DNA of 64,000 nt from Mycolicibacterium sphagni (GCF_013337765.1 NZ_VBSB01000015.1:186001-250000); one strand, 5' to 3'; counted from the stretch's first letter, positions 24,075 through 33,023 are shown. Notes: generated by a model from the sequence alone, not told the origin. Numbers and translations: made by a program.

Positions 24075-25049
24075 TTACGCAAAGGTTTTGCGGTATTGGT
24101 CGGGTGATACGCCGACGCGGCGAATGAAGTTGCGACGCATGGTTTCCGATGTGCCGAATCCGCACCGCGCGGCGATGGTCACGACGGTGTCGTCGGTCTC
24201 CTCCAGCTGACGGCGCGCCGCTTCGGTGCGGACGCGTTCGACGTAGGCGCCGGGCGCCTCGCCGACCTCGTCGGTGAACACCCGGGTGAAGTGCCGCGGG
24301 CTCATCGCGGCGCGCCGGGCCAGATCCGAGATACTGTGGGCCGCACCGGGTTCGGATTCGATGGCGTCCTGCACATCCCGGATGGGCTGGCGGCGCGCCC
24401 TCGGCATCCATACCGGCGCCGCGAATTGGGTCTGCCCGCCCGGCCGTCGCAGATACAACACCAGGTAGCGGGCGACGGTCTGGGCGACCTCCGTGCCGTA
24501 GTCGTCCTCGACGAGGGCCAGCGACAGGTCGATGCCCGCCGCGACGCCCGCCGCCGTCCAGACTCGCTGCGAGCTGCGCAGGAAGATGGGCTCGCGGTCG
24601 ACGGTGACCGCCGGGAACTCGCGGGCCATCCGATCGGCGAAGGCCCAGTGCGTGGTCGCGCGGCAGCCGTCGAGCAGGCCGGCCTCGGCGGCCAGGAAGG
24701 CGCCGGTGCACACGCTGACAATGCGGCGGGAGTTCTGGGCGGCCCGCCGGATCCAGGCCATGGTGGCGGGGTCATCGCGCGCGGCGTCGACGCCCGCGCC
24801 ACCGGGCAGGACCAGGGTGTCGATCTCCCGAGGCTCGGGCATCGGCTGCCCGACGAAGGCCAGCCCGGTTCCGGTGGTGATGGGCTGACCGTCACGGGAG
24901 ACGACGCTGACCCGATACCCGCCCTCGGTGAGCAGGGCCGCGCCGGTGAACACATCGTGCGGCCCGATCAGGTCCAAAGCCTGCACGCCGGGAAACCCGA
25001 GGATCACCACCGACCGCGCCATGGGTTCAGTGTCGACCTTGGGCATCAT
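24075..25049 (-). CDS. GlxA/FtrA-type AraC regulator with DJ-1-like domain
   Basis: A 324 aa regulator. Residues about 9-195 are a DJ-1/PfpI-like sensor domain (VVILGFPGVQALDLIGPHDVF; SVCTGAFLAAEAGLLDG with a Cys). Residues about 215-324 are an AraC/XylS DNA-binding domain: ISDLARRAAMSPRHFTRVF and VTIAARCGFGTSETMRRNF, ending in GVSPDQYRKTF. ATG at 25049, 25046 or 25022 are all possible starts; none has a strong ribosome site. It probably controls the downstream DJ-1-like gene, 12 bases away on the same strand. It is not at this position in M. tuberculosis. Confidence 0.88.
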   Translation of the reverse strand: MMPKVDTEPMARSVVILGFPGVQALDLIGPHDVFTGAALLTEGGYRVSVVSRDGQPITTGTGLAFVGQPMPEPREIDTLVLPGGAGVDAARDDPATMAWIRRAAQNSRRIVSVCTGAFLAAEAGLLDGCRATTHWAFADRMAREFPAVTVDREPIFLRSSQRVWTAAGVAAGIDLSLALVEDDYGTEVAQTVARYLVLYLRRPGGQTQFAAPVWMPRARRQPIRDVQDAIESEPGAAHSISDLARRAAMSPRHFTRVFTDEVGEAPGAYVERVRTEAARRQLEETDDTVVTIAARCGFGTSETMRRNFIRRVGVSPDQYRKTFA

Positions 25050-25095
25050 GGCGTCTACGCCATGGGCCCCACAAATCAGGACATCGGCGCGTGGG

Positions 25096-25968
25096 TCAGA
25101 AGTAGTGGGCCTCGAGGTCCTCGAGCAGGCCAATCCCGGTCGGTTCCCACCCGAACCGCTGACGGGTGATGGCGCTGCTGGCCGGGATGTCGAGGGCGAA
25201 CACCGCGCCGATCCAGCCGAAGTGGTCCATCGCATCCTCCGGGGCGACACTGGTGACGGGCACGCCCAGGTTCTGGCCGATCGCCCCGGCGATGGCGCGG
25301 GTGGCGACGCCTTCTTCGCCGATCGCGTGGACGATGGCTCCGGTCGGCGCTTCGACAGCGAGCCGGAACAGGACGGCGGCGTCGTCGCGGTGGACTGCCG
25401 ACCAGCGGTTGGCGCCGTCACCGACGTACGCCGCCACGCCCTTGTCGCGGGCGACATTGATCAGGGTCGGGACGAACCCGTAGTCACCGTTGCCGTGCAC
25501 GGTCGGGGCGAGCCGCACGATCGATACCGGCACCCCGCGGTCGGCGAAGGCCAGCGCGGCCGACTCGGAGACCCGGGGCGACTGCGGGTTGGCGGGCTGA
25601 TCCTCGGTGAGAACATGGCCGATCGCATGCCCGGCGGTTCCGCTCGTGACGACCAGCGGCCGGCCGGAGTCGGCCAGGGTCTCCCCGAGCGCGGTGATCG
25701 CCTGGCGGTCGAGTTCGCCCGCATCGGTGAAGTTGTCGAAATCGTGGTGAAACGCCAGGTGGATAACGCCATCGGCCGCTTTGGCGCCGCTGCGCAAACT
25801 GTCCAGATCCGCGAGGTCGCCGCGGTGCACGTCGGCACCTTTTGCGGTTAGGGCTTCCGCGGATGCGTCGGAACGGGCCAGGCCAACCACCTGATGGCCG
25901 GCGTTCACGAGTTCGGGCACCACCGCCGAGCCAACCCATCCGGATGCTCCGGTGACGAATAGTTTCAT
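25096..25968 (-). CDS. NAD-dependent epimerase/dehydratase (extended SDR)
   Basis: A 290 aa extended or atypical SDR. The cofactor motif is VTGASGWVGSAVV (residues 5-17), followed by GLARSDASAEAL as the cofactor-discriminating strand. The VIHLAFHH segment near residue 68 replaces the usual NNAG. A classic YxxxK is not obvious; the region SGTAGHAIGH carries the Ser. It is divergent from a TetR gene with a twin operator between them, so it is probably induced by a small molecule. The product class is seen in many actinobacteria as a TetR-linked SDR; substrate unknown. Confidence 0.88.
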   Translation of the reverse strand: MKLFVTGASGWVGSAVVPELVNAGHQVVGLARSDASAEALTAKGADVHRGDLADLDSLRSGAKAADGVIHLAFHHDFDNFTDAGELDRQAITALGETLADSGRPLVVTSGTAGHAIGHVLTEDQPANPQSPRVSESAALAFADRGVPVSIVRLAPTVHGNGDYGFVPTLINVARDKGVAAYVGDGANRWSAVHRDDAAVLFRLAVEAPTGAIVHAIGEEGVATRAIAGAIGQNLGVPVTSVAPEDAMDHFGWIGAVFALDIPASSAITRQRFGWEPTGIGLLEDLEAHYF

Positions 25969-25980
25969 GGCACAACCTCC

Positions 25981-26030
25981 ATGTCAGTCGCTGTCATCAG
26001 GCTCTAACGGTGATGTCAGCAGCTGTCATC
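25981..26030. promoter_or_regulatory. Twin operator ATGTCAG-N2-GCTGTCATC
   Basis: Two copies of an 18-base element, ATGTCAGTCGCTGTCATC (25981-25998) and ATGTCAGCAGCTGTCATC (26013-26030), differ at two bases and are spaced 32 bases apart, three helical turns. The second is a near-palindrome around CAGCAGCTG. They fill the 78-base space between the SDR and TetR genes, so cooperative TetR binding and control of both genes is likely. Confidence 0.68.
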
Positions 26031-26046
26031 CCGGTAAAATTCCCCC

Positions 26047-26604
26047 ATGGGTCGCTGGGAGCCGGATGCGCAGGGTCGACTGCAACAGGCGGCGCTGGCG
26101 CTGTACACCGAGCGCGGGTTCGACCAGACCACGGTCGCCGAGATCGCCGAGCGAGCCGGGCTGACGGAGCGCACGTTCTTCCGGTACTTCGCCGACAAGC
26201 GTGAGGTGCTCTTCGCCGGCCAGCGGCCACTACTCGAACAGCTGACGAAAGGTGTTGTCGAAGCGCCTGATTCGTCTCCGCTGGAGGCCGCGAGTGCCGC
26301 GCTGCAAGCGGGCATGGCGTTTCTGGACGGCCGCCGCGAGGCATCGCGGCTGCGTCAAGCGGTCATCGACGCCAATCCGGCACTGCAGGAACGCGAGCTG
26401 GCCAAGCGCGCCGCGATGGCGGCAGCGCTGGTCGAGGGGCTCGTGCAGCGTGGTGTCGCCGAGACGACTGCGCGCCTGACCGCGGAAACTGCGGCGGCGG
26501 TGTTCGGGTTGGCATTCGAACAATGGCTCGCCGCCGACGAGCACGACTTGGCCTACTTCGTGCGCGCCGCAATCGCCGAACTCAGGGCTGTGGCCGCGGG
26601 CTAA
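26047..26604 (+). CDS. TetR-family regulator
   Basis: A 185 aa regulator with DNA-binding helices in RLQQAALALYTERGFDQT, TVAEIAERAGLTERTFFRYF and ADKREVLF (about residues 8-58). The C-terminal half is helical and Ala-rich, as expected for the ligand-binding domain (TAAAVFGLAFEQWLA). It is divergent from the SDR at 25968, with a twin operator between, and converges with menC 30 bases away. It is the last gene of the second accessory block (23319-26604). Confidence 0.88.
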   Translation: MGRWEPDAQGRLQQAALALYTERGFDQTTVAEIAERAGLTERTFFRYFADKREVLFAGQRPLLEQLTKGVVEAPDSSPLEAASAALQAGMAFLDGRREASRLRQAVIDANPALQERELAKRAAMAAALVEGLVQRGVAETTARLTAETAAAVFGLAFEQWLAADEHDLAYFVRAAIAELRAVAAG

Positions 26605-26634
26605 CGCGCATCGAGATCGACGTTTTGCAGCGAT

Positions 26635-27627
26635 CTACTGGCGATTGTTCTGCCGTTTGTCGGTTTGGGCGTCAGGAAGGAGTGCGAAGCACTCCTTTGC
26701 GCGGGCGATCCACCAGTCGCGGCGCCCGACCGGGGCGGCGAGCGCAGCGAGGCGCGCCCGATCGGGCGCCACGTCGCCGACGGGCAGGCCGCCATCGACG
26801 GGCACGATATCGGCGACGTCCTCGACGAACAGTCCGCCGGTGCCCAGCCCGCACGCATGCTCCAGCCGCGGGAGCGCCCCCGCGGCGGCCAGTCCGGCCG
26901 CGATGCCGACCGCGGTGTCCAGCGCGCTGGACACCACCACGGGGATGTCGATTTCGGCGGCGATGCCCAACATCGCGGCGACCCCACCGAGCGGCGCGAC
27001 CTTGAGCACCGCGACGTCAGCCGCCCGGGCCCGCACCACGGCCAGCGGATCGGCGGCCTTGCGAATGCTCTCGTCGGCGGCCACCGCGACCGCGACGCGG
27101 CGGCGCACCTCGGCCAGCTCATCCACTGTCCTGCACGGCTGTTCGAGGTACTCCAGCGGGCCGTCGGCACTGAGCGCGGCCGCGGCGGCCACCGCCTGCT
27201 CGACCGTCCACCCGCCGTTGGCGTCCACCCGCACCGTCGGGATCAGCGCGCGGACGGCGTTGACCCGGGCGACGTCGTCGGCCAGCGTCTGCCCCGGCTC
27301 GGCCACCTTGACCTTGGCGGTGCGCGCTCCCGGAAACCGCTCCAGCACTTCGGGCACCTGCGCGGCGGGCACGGCGGGCACCGTCGCGTTGATCGGTATG
27401 ACCGAGCGCACGACGGGAGGTCTTGTGCCGTAGGCGGATTCGATACCGGAAGCGAGCCAGTGCGCGGCCTCGGGTGGCTCGTACTCGACGAATGCGCCGA
27501 ACTCGCCCCAGCCCGTCGGCCCGTCGATCAGCGCCACCTCACGAATCATGATGCCGCGGAAGCGCACCCGCATCGGCAGTGCGACCACGTGCAGGCGCTC
27601 CAGCAGGTCGTCCAGCGATACCGCCAT
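26635..27627 (-). CDS. menC: o-Succinylbenzoate synthase MenC
   Basis: Enolase-superfamily enzyme that dehydrates SHCHC to o-succinylbenzoate in menaquinone synthesis. The 330 aa protein keeps the catalytic Lys pair region AKVKVAEPG (near residue 110), the metal ligands in VDANGGW, LEQPC and ADESIRKA, and the second Lys in VLKVAPLGGV (near 212). The tail after GRRDWWIARAKECFALL is divergent. Its ATG touches the stop of the upstream acyl-CoA ligase gene (TGATG). It corresponds to Rv0553. Confidence 0.93.
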   Translation of the reverse strand: MAVSLDDLLERLHVVALPMRVRFRGIMIREVALIDGPTGWGEFGAFVEYEPPEAAHWLASGIESAYGTRPPVVRSVIPINATVPAVPAAQVPEVLERFPGARTAKVKVAEPGQTLADDVARVNAVRALIPTVRVDANGGWTVEQAVAAAAALSADGPLEYLEQPCRTVDELAEVRRRVAVAVAADESIRKAADPLAVVRARAADVAVLKVAPLGGVAAMLGIAAEIDIPVVVSSALDTAVGIAAGLAAAGALPRLEHACGLGTGGLFVEDVADIVPVDGGLPVGDVAPDRARLAALAAPVGRRDWWIARAKECFALLPDAQTDKRQNNRQ

Positions 27628-29201
27628 CAGATCGCGCGGCCGCGGTTCTCCCAGTACGGCGTGCGCAACTCGCGCTTGAGCAGCTTGCCGGTGGGGTTGC
27701 GCGGCAGCGCCTTGGAGATCTCCACGCTGCGTGGGCTCTTGTAGTGCGCCAGCCGCTCCCGGCACCAGGCGATCAGCTCGGCCTCGGAAGTCTCACCGCC
27801 AGCAGACAATTCGACGACCGCCTTGACCGACTCGCCCCACTTGTCGTCGGGGATGCCGAACACCGCGGCATCCAGCACGGCGGGGTGATCGGTCAGCACC
27901 CGCTCGACCTCGACGGAGTAGATGTTCTCCCCACCCGAGATGATCATGTCCTTGAGGCGGTCCTCGACGAACACGAAGCCCTCCTCGTCGACGCGACCGA
28001 TGTCACCGGTGCGGAACCAGCCGTCCTCGGTGATCGCCGAGTCGGTGGCCTCGGGCTTGTTGTGATAGCCCTTCATCAACTGCGGTGTGCGGAACCATAA
28101 TTCGCCGGGCTGACCGGTCGGCACCTCGGCAAGGGTCTCGATGTCGACCACCCGCACCTCAACCTCACGGGCTGGCCGGCCCGCGCTGAGCATGCGCTCG
28201 GGGTGAGAGTCGTCGCGGTGCGCCTCCGGCGGGAGCTGGGTGATCGAGCCGCACACTTCGGTGAGCCCGTACACCTGGATGAAATCGGTGTCCGGCCACG
28301 CCTTCAGCGCCGAATTCAGCAGCGCAGGCGGCATCGGCGAGGCCCCGTAGACGAACGTCCGCAGCCCGCTGAACAGCTTCACCGCGTCCTCACCGGATTC
28401 CAGCACCTTGCCCAGCACCGCGGGCACCAGGAAGGTGCGGTTGGCGCCCTGCAGCAGCGCGCCCGCCAGCGAGGCACCGTCGGCCTCGCGCGTCATGATC
28501 GTCGGGATGCCGGCGTGAATACCGTACTGCACGTAGGCCGACCCGCCGACGTGGAACAGCGGCATCGCCACCATGTTCTTGTCATCGGGGCCGAATTCGA
28601 AGGTGGCCGCATTGATCGTGTGCGCCAAGATGTTTCGCTGGGACAGCACCACACCCTTGGGCTGTCCGGTGGTGCCAGAGGAGTACATGATCAGGCAGGT
28701 GTCCTCGGGGTCGACCTCGGCGGGGCGACCGGTCGGCGTGGCAGCGGCCAGCAGCGCCTCGTACGGGTCGCCTCCAGAGTCAGCGCCGCCGTCGGGTGTG
28801 ACCTCAACAATTTCCTCGACATGGGTCAGCTTGTCGCGGATCTTGTCGACGGCCCCGATCAGCTCGGTGCCGACGATCAGCAGTCGCGCGCCCGAGTCGT
28901 TGAGGACGTAGTCCATCTCGGTGCCGGCCAGCCGGAAGTTGATGACGGCGGTGGCCGCGCCCAGCGAGGCCGCGGCCAGCTGCAGCTCGACACAGGCCGG
29001 ATGGTTCTTGTCCAGGAATGCCACCACGTCACCGCGCCCGATGCCGCGCTCGACCAGCGCGCCGGCCAGCCGGCGGATCCGGTCGTTCCACTGCGCCCAG
29101 GTCCAGCTGCGGCCGAGGTAGCTGACCGCTTCGCCGTCGGGCTTGTGCTGCGCCCAGTAGCTCGGCCGGTCGTCGAGAAAGCGCGGTTCTGGTGCTTGCA
29201 T
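27627..29201 (-). CDS. Fatty-acyl-CoA ligase (FadD-type, class I adenylate-forming)
   Basis: A 524 aa adenylate-forming enzyme that activates a carboxylic acid as acyl-AMP and transfers it to CoA. The P-loop-like motif is IMYSSGTTGQPKGVVLSQ (about residues 172-189), the adenine motif is VYGLTEVCGSI near 315, the core Asp/Arg motif is GWFRTGDIGRVDEEGFVFVEDR near 405, and the catalytic Lys is in NPTGKLLKREL near 511. It is followed by menC with touching codons. Because M. tuberculosis has no ligase here, it is probably an additional fadD. Chain length is unknown; it is not the menE function, which is at 39297. Confidence 0.9.
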   Translation of the reverse strand: MQAPEPRFLDDRPSYWAQHKPDGEAVSYLGRSWTWAQWNDRIRRLAGALVERGIGRGDVVAFLDKNHPACVELQLAAASLGAATAVINFRLAGTEMDYVLNDSGARLLIVGTELIGAVDKIRDKLTHVEEIVEVTPDGGADSGGDPYEALLAAATPTGRPAEVDPEDTCLIMYSSGTTGQPKGVVLSQRNILAHTINAATFEFGPDDKNMVAMPLFHVGGSAYVQYGIHAGIPTIMTREADGASLAGALLQGANRTFLVPAVLGKVLESGEDAVKLFSGLRTFVYGASPMPPALLNSALKAWPDTDFIQVYGLTEVCGSITQLPPEAHRDDSHPERMLSAGRPAREVEVRVVDIETLAEVPTGQPGELWFRTPQLMKGYHNKPEATDSAITEDGWFRTGDIGRVDEEGFVFVEDRLKDMIISGGENIYSVEVERVLTDHPAVLDAAVFGIPDDKWGESVKAVVELSAGGETSEAELIAWCRERLAHYKSPRSVEISKALPRNPTGKLLKRELRTPYWENRGRAI

Positions 29202-29219
29202 ACCGGCCAGAGTGCCATG

Positions 29220-30749
29220 TCAGGTTGAGGGCGAGCCAGCCTTCGGTCGCAGCAGTACCCACGCGACCACGATCGCGGCGGCGGGCACCACGGCCATGAT
29301 GAGACTGAGGTCGTGGATGGCGGTCAACCAACTCTGGGTCGCCTCCGACACGACCCAGCGGGCTTTCTCCGGGTCGAGCACTTCGGCACCCGCCGCCGGC
29401 CCGGGGACCCCGCCGTGCGCGACGCGCAACGCGTCGCGGGCCTGATCCTCACTGATCCCCGAGCCCTCCAGCTTGTGGCGGCCGTCGCGCAGGAACAGAG
29501 TGGTTCCCACCAACGCGAACAGCGCCGGGCCCAGCGAGTAACTGGCCTGTCCGACAGCCGGTTTCACCGCCGAGACGACGCCGCCCAGCTCGGCGGGCGC
29601 GCTGGACATCATGATCGTGGACTGCGGGGTCTGCACCACCGCACCGCCGATCGCGTTCAGCCCCACCGCGACCCCGAGCACCCAGATCGGGGTCTGCGCG
29701 TCGAGCGCCACGAGCATCACCATGCCGACCAGCAGGATGGCCAGCCCCGTCACCAGCACGGCGCGTTCGCCGAACGCGGTGACGGCGCGGCCCGCCGCGG
29801 TAGCCGCCAGCGACGCCAGCAGCACCGCCGGAATGAGCAGCAGCCCGAGCAGTTCGGCTGATTCGCCGCGGATGGTGACCAGGTAGTAGGCGAACAGGAT
29901 GGTCGCGCCACCCTGCAGGAAGTTGAACGTCGCACCGGCAATCACCGCGGCGTTGAATCGGCCGGATCCGAAGATGCGCATGTCCAATGCCGGAGCGTTG
30001 GTGCGCAATTCCCACCACACGAACGCCAGTCCCAGTCCGATCCCGACCAGGATCTGCACCAGTGCGGTGACGTGGAAACCGCCCTGCAGCTGGGTGAGCC
30101 CGAGGATCACCAGGATCAGCCCGACCGCGATCAACAGGATGCCGACGACGTCGAGCTTGCGCTGCCAGCGCAGTGTCTCCGGGACGTAGCGCATGGTCAG
30201 CACGAGCGTGACCGCGGCCAGCACCGGGGTAACCAGAAAGCAGGCGCGCCAACCGAAATGGGCGGCCAGCCAGCTTCCGATGGCGGGCTGAAAGACGCTC
30301 AGCGCGTGGCCGACGCCGAGATACATCGCGATCGCGGCCGCGCGCCGTCCCGCTGGGAACACCGCGTTGATGATGGCCAGCGACAGGCCGAGGACGAAGG
30401 CGAACGCGATACCGACACCGGCTCGCGCGAAGGTGAGGACAGCGACGTTGGGCGCGACGGCGGCCAGCACACCGAATCCGATCGAGCCGTAGCTGCCGAT
30501 CACGAACATCCGCTTCATGCCGTACGCGTCGCCGAGTGCGCCCGCGCCGAGCACCGCTGCGGCCAGCGTGAGGGTGGCTAAGCAGGCCAGGAAACTGGCG
30601 GTGCTGGGGCTGAAGCCCAGGCCTTTGCGTACCTCGGCGAGATTGGCCGACAGGATCGTCGGGTCGGCGGCGGTGATGCTGTAGCCGAGCCCCATCGCCA
30701 CGACCGTCATGGTCGCCGCGCGCCCGGTGACTTCCTGCTGCTGCGGCAT
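29220..30749 (-). CDS. MFS transporter, EmrB/QacA-type (14 TM)
   Basis: A 509 aa major facilitator with about 14 membrane segments, the size of the DHA2 drug/proton antiporter group. The loop 2-3 motif A-like region is LGDAYGMKRMFVIGSYG near residue 72, and the motif C-like PAIGSWLAAHFGWRACF near residue 152 is typical of exporters. Substrate unknown. It is divergent from fadD8, with a KstR-consensus site between the two genes, and lies 18 bases before the acyl-CoA ligase on the same strand, so it may export a lipid or sterol derivative. That link is inference only. Confidence 0.88.
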   Translation of the reverse strand: MPQQQEVTGRAATMTVVAMGLGYSITAADPTILSANLAEVRKGLGFSPSTASFLACLATLTLAAAVLGAGALGDAYGMKRMFVIGSYGSIGFGVLAAVAPNVAVLTFARAGVGIAFAFVLGLSLAIINAVFPAGRRAAAIAMYLGVGHALSVFQPAIGSWLAAHFGWRACFLVTPVLAAVTLVLTMRYVPETLRWQRKLDVVGILLIAVGLILVILGLTQLQGGFHVTALVQILVGIGLGLAFVWWELRTNAPALDMRIFGSGRFNAAVIAGATFNFLQGGATILFAYYLVTIRGESAELLGLLLIPAVLLASLAATAAGRAVTAFGERAVLVTGLAILLVGMVMLVALDAQTPIWVLGVAVGLNAIGGAVVQTPQSTIMMSSAPAELGGVVSAVKPAVGQASYSLGPALFALVGTTLFLRDGRHKLEGSGISEDQARDALRVAHGGVPGPAAGAEVLDPEKARWVVSEATQSWLTAIHDLSLIMAVVPAAAIVVAWVLLRPKAGSPST

Positions 30750-30811
30750 CCGCAGATGCTAGCCGCGGCGGGATCGGGCGCGATGAATAACAGCACCCCT
30801 TCCATCAAATC

Positions 30812-30825
30812 TGGAACACGTTCTA
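30812..30825. promoter_or_regulatory. KstR-consensus operator TGGAACACGTTCTA
   Basis: This 14-mer fits the published KstR pattern TNNAACNNGTTNNA at every fixed position. It ends 11 bases before the ATG of fadD8 and 62 bases from the start of the MFS gene. KstR represses cholesterol and lipid catabolism genes in mycobacteria. A chance match to an 8-base core in 64 kb is not negligible, but the placement at a start codon favours a real site. Confidence 0.6.
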
Positions 30826-30836
30826 GTGTGGACGCC

Positions 30837-32438
30837 ATGAGTGACGAGCTGCTGCGCCATCCCCTTCATTCCGGGCACCTGACGGTCGGCGCGCTGAAGC
30901 GCAACAAGACCAAGCCGGTGCTGCATCTGGGTGACACCACGCTGACCGGTGGCGAGCTGGCCGACCGCATCAGCCAGTACATTCAGGCGTTCGAGGCGCT
31001 CGGCGCGGGATCCGGTGCAACCGCGGGGCTGCTGTCGCTGAACCGGCCCGAGGTGCTGATGATCATCGGTGCCGGCCAGACCCAGGGGTACCGGCGGGTG
31101 GCACTACACCCTCTCGGTTCCCTCGACGACCACGCCTATGTGCTCAACGACGCCGGCGTGACGTCACTGATCATCGACCCCAACCCGATGTTCATCGAGC
31201 GGGCACAGGGCCTGCTGGAGAAGGTGCCCGGCCTCAAGCAGGTGCTGACGCTCGGCCCGGTTCCCGAGGCGCTGGCCGATTCGGCGGTGGACCTGATCGC
31301 CGAGGCCGCCAAGTACTCGCCGAAACCGTTGGTGGCGGCCAATCTTGCCCCCGATCACGTCGGCGGCATGGCGTACACCGGTGGCACCACCGGTAAGCCC
31401 AAGGGTGTGCTGGGCACCGCGCAGTCGATCACCTCGATGACGACCATCCAGCTCGCCGAGTGGGAGTGGCCGGACAACCCGCGGTTCCTGATGTGCACGC
31501 CGCTGTCGCACGCCGGGGCCGCGTTCTTCGTGCCGACCGTCGTCAAGGGCGGCGAGCTGGTGGTGCTGACGAAGTTCGATCCGGCCGAGGTACTGCGGGT
31601 GATCGAGGAGCAGAAGATCACCGCGACGATGCTGGTGCCGTCGATGATCTACGCGCTGATGGATCATCCCGATTCGCAGACCCGCGACCTGTCCTCGCTG
31701 GAGACGGTCTACTACGGCGCCTCGGCGATGAACCCGGTGCGGCTGGCCGAGGCGATCCGCCGTTTCGGCCCGATCTTCGCCCAGTACTACGGCCAGTCCG
31801 AGGCCCCGATGGTGATCTCGTATCTGTCCAAGAAGGATCACGACGAGAAGCGGCTGACCTCGTGCGGGCGGCCCACGCTGTTCGCCCGCACCGCGCTGCT
31901 GGACGCCGACGGCAAAGAGGTGGCCCAGGGCGAGGTCGGCGAGATCTGTGTCTCCGGGCCGCTGTTGAGCGGCGGGTACTGGAATCTGCCGGAGGAGACG
32001 GCCAAGGCGTTCAAGGACGGCTGGCTGCACACCGGTGACATGGCCCGCGAGGACGAGGACGGCTTCTGGTTCATCGTCGACCGGGTCAAAGACATGATCG
32101 TCACCGGCGGATTCAACGTGTTCCCGCGCGAGGTGGAGGACGTCGTCGCCGAGCATCCGGCCGTCGCGCAGGTGTGCGTGATCGGGACGCCCGACGAGAA
32201 GTGGGGCGAGGCCGTCACCGCGGTGATCGTGCTGCGACCCGACCACCCCAGCGACGACGACGCGGTGGCGACGCTGACCGCCGAGATCCAGACGGCGGTC
32301 AAGGACCGCAAGGGTTCGGTGCAGTCCCCCAAGCAGGTGATCATCGTCGACTCGGTGCCGGTGACCGCGCTGGGCAAGCCGGACAAGAAGGCCGTGCGAG
32401 CGCAGTTCTGGGAAGGGGCCTCGCGCGCTATCGGCTGA
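30837..32438 (+). CDS. fadD8: Fatty-acyl-CoA ligase FadD8
   Basis: A 533 aa adenylate-forming ligase. The phosphate-binding motif is MAYTGGTTGKPKGVLGTAQS (about residues 179-198), the aromatic adenine motif is YYGQSEAPMVISY near 317, the GWLHTGDMAREDEDGFWFIVDRVKD core lies near 395, and the catalytic Lys is in VTALGKPDKKAVRAQ near 511. ATG at 30837 is preferred over upstream codons since the conserved N-terminus begins there. It corresponds to Rv0551c by order. A KstR-like operator before it suggests induction during sterol or lipid use. Confidence 0.92.
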   Translation: MSDELLRHPLHSGHLTVGALKRNKTKPVLHLGDTTLTGGELADRISQYIQAFEALGAGSGATAGLLSLNRPEVLMIIGAGQTQGYRRVALHPLGSLDDHAYVLNDAGVTSLIIDPNPMFIERAQGLLEKVPGLKQVLTLGPVPEALADSAVDLIAEAAKYSPKPLVAANLAPDHVGGMAYTGGTTGKPKGVLGTAQSITSMTTIQLAEWEWPDNPRFLMCTPLSHAGAAFFVPTVVKGGELVVLTKFDPAEVLRVIEEQKITATMLVPSMIYALMDHPDSQTRDLSSLETVYYGASAMNPVRLAEAIRRFGPIFAQYYGQSEAPMVISYLSKKDHDEKRLTSCGRPTLFARTALLDADGKEVAQGEVGEICVSGPLLSGGYWNLPEETAKAFKDGWLHTGDMAREDEDGFWFIVDRVKDMIVTGGFNVFPREVEDVVAEHPAVAQVCVIGTPDEKWGEAVTAVIVLRPDHPSDDDAVATLTAEIQTAVKDRKGSVQSPKQVIIVDSVPVTALGKPDKKAVRAQFWEGASRAIG

Positions 32439-32463
32439 TACCGATCTGGAGCGATAATGGGTG

Positions 32464-33006
32464 ATGCTGTCCCGCGTCATCCCGCTCGAGTACCTCAAAG
32501 AGCGCGATGTGATGTTCTGGCTGCCGCCCGGCGGCCAGGACAACGACGTGTGGGCCGACACCTGGGTGATCATCGCCGACCTTGATGCCGCTGACGCCCG
32601 ACCGGTGCTCGATCTCTTGCAGGACAACGATATTGGCGCCTACGTCGCCAAACCGAGCGGCCTCAGAGGTGCGCCCAGCCCGGGTAGGCAGCTCTACGTG
32701 GACCGCGAGCAATACACGCGGGCAACCGATGTGTTGATGCTGTTCCTGCGACAGAAGGACCAGCCGGCGATGCCGCGCATGGAACGGATCGCTCCGAAGC
32801 TCCGCAGCAAGATCAAGACCCCTGCCGTCCCACGCGCCGTCGTACTGGTACTCAAGGTCGCGTTCGTGGCGGGGCTCATTGCCCTGGGTATGGCGTTCGC
32901 CTACTATCGCGGCGCTTCGATGTTGGAGCACCGACTGCACCACCCCACGCCGACCTCGAATGCGCCCGGGATGACCAATCCCACCTGGACCCGTCCCGGA
33001 CCCTGA
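32464..33006 (+). CDS. Membrane-anchored DUF2007-like protein
   Basis: A 180 aa protein. Residues about 25-75 (WVIIADLDAADARPVLDLLQ, DNDIGAYVAKPSG) look like the DUF2007 alpha-beta fold, a putative signal-transducing domain. One membrane helix (VLVLKVAFVAGLIALGMAFAYY) lies near residues 125-146, followed by a short Pro/Thr tail. GGAG at 32447-32450 serves either ATG 32464 or GTG 32461. It lies 25 bases behind fadD8 and is probably co-transcribed. Family assignment is tentative. Confidence 0.75.
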   Translation: MLSRVIPLEYLKERDVMFWLPPGGQDNDVWADTWVIIADLDAADARPVLDLLQDNDIGAYVAKPSGLRGAPSPGRQLYVDREQYTRATDVLMLFLRQKDQPAMPRMERIAPKLRSKIKTPAVPRAVVLVLKVAFVAGLIALGMAFAYYRGASMLEHRLHHPTPTSNAPGMTNPTWTRPGP

Positions 33007-33023
33007 GCTGACATTCGCCGAAC

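Noticed and set aside
26665..27744. A 359-codon plus-strand frame opposite menC
   Set aside because: Antisense shadow; menC shows all metal ligands and catalytic Lys.
27627..29201. This ligase as menE
   Set aside because: The gene at 39297 has the MenE size and neighbourhood; this one is of fatty-acyl-CoA ligase length and motif type.
31164..32627. A 487-codon minus-strand frame opposite fadD8
   Set aside because: Antisense of a well-supported adenylate-forming enzyme; composition His/Arg/Gly-rich.
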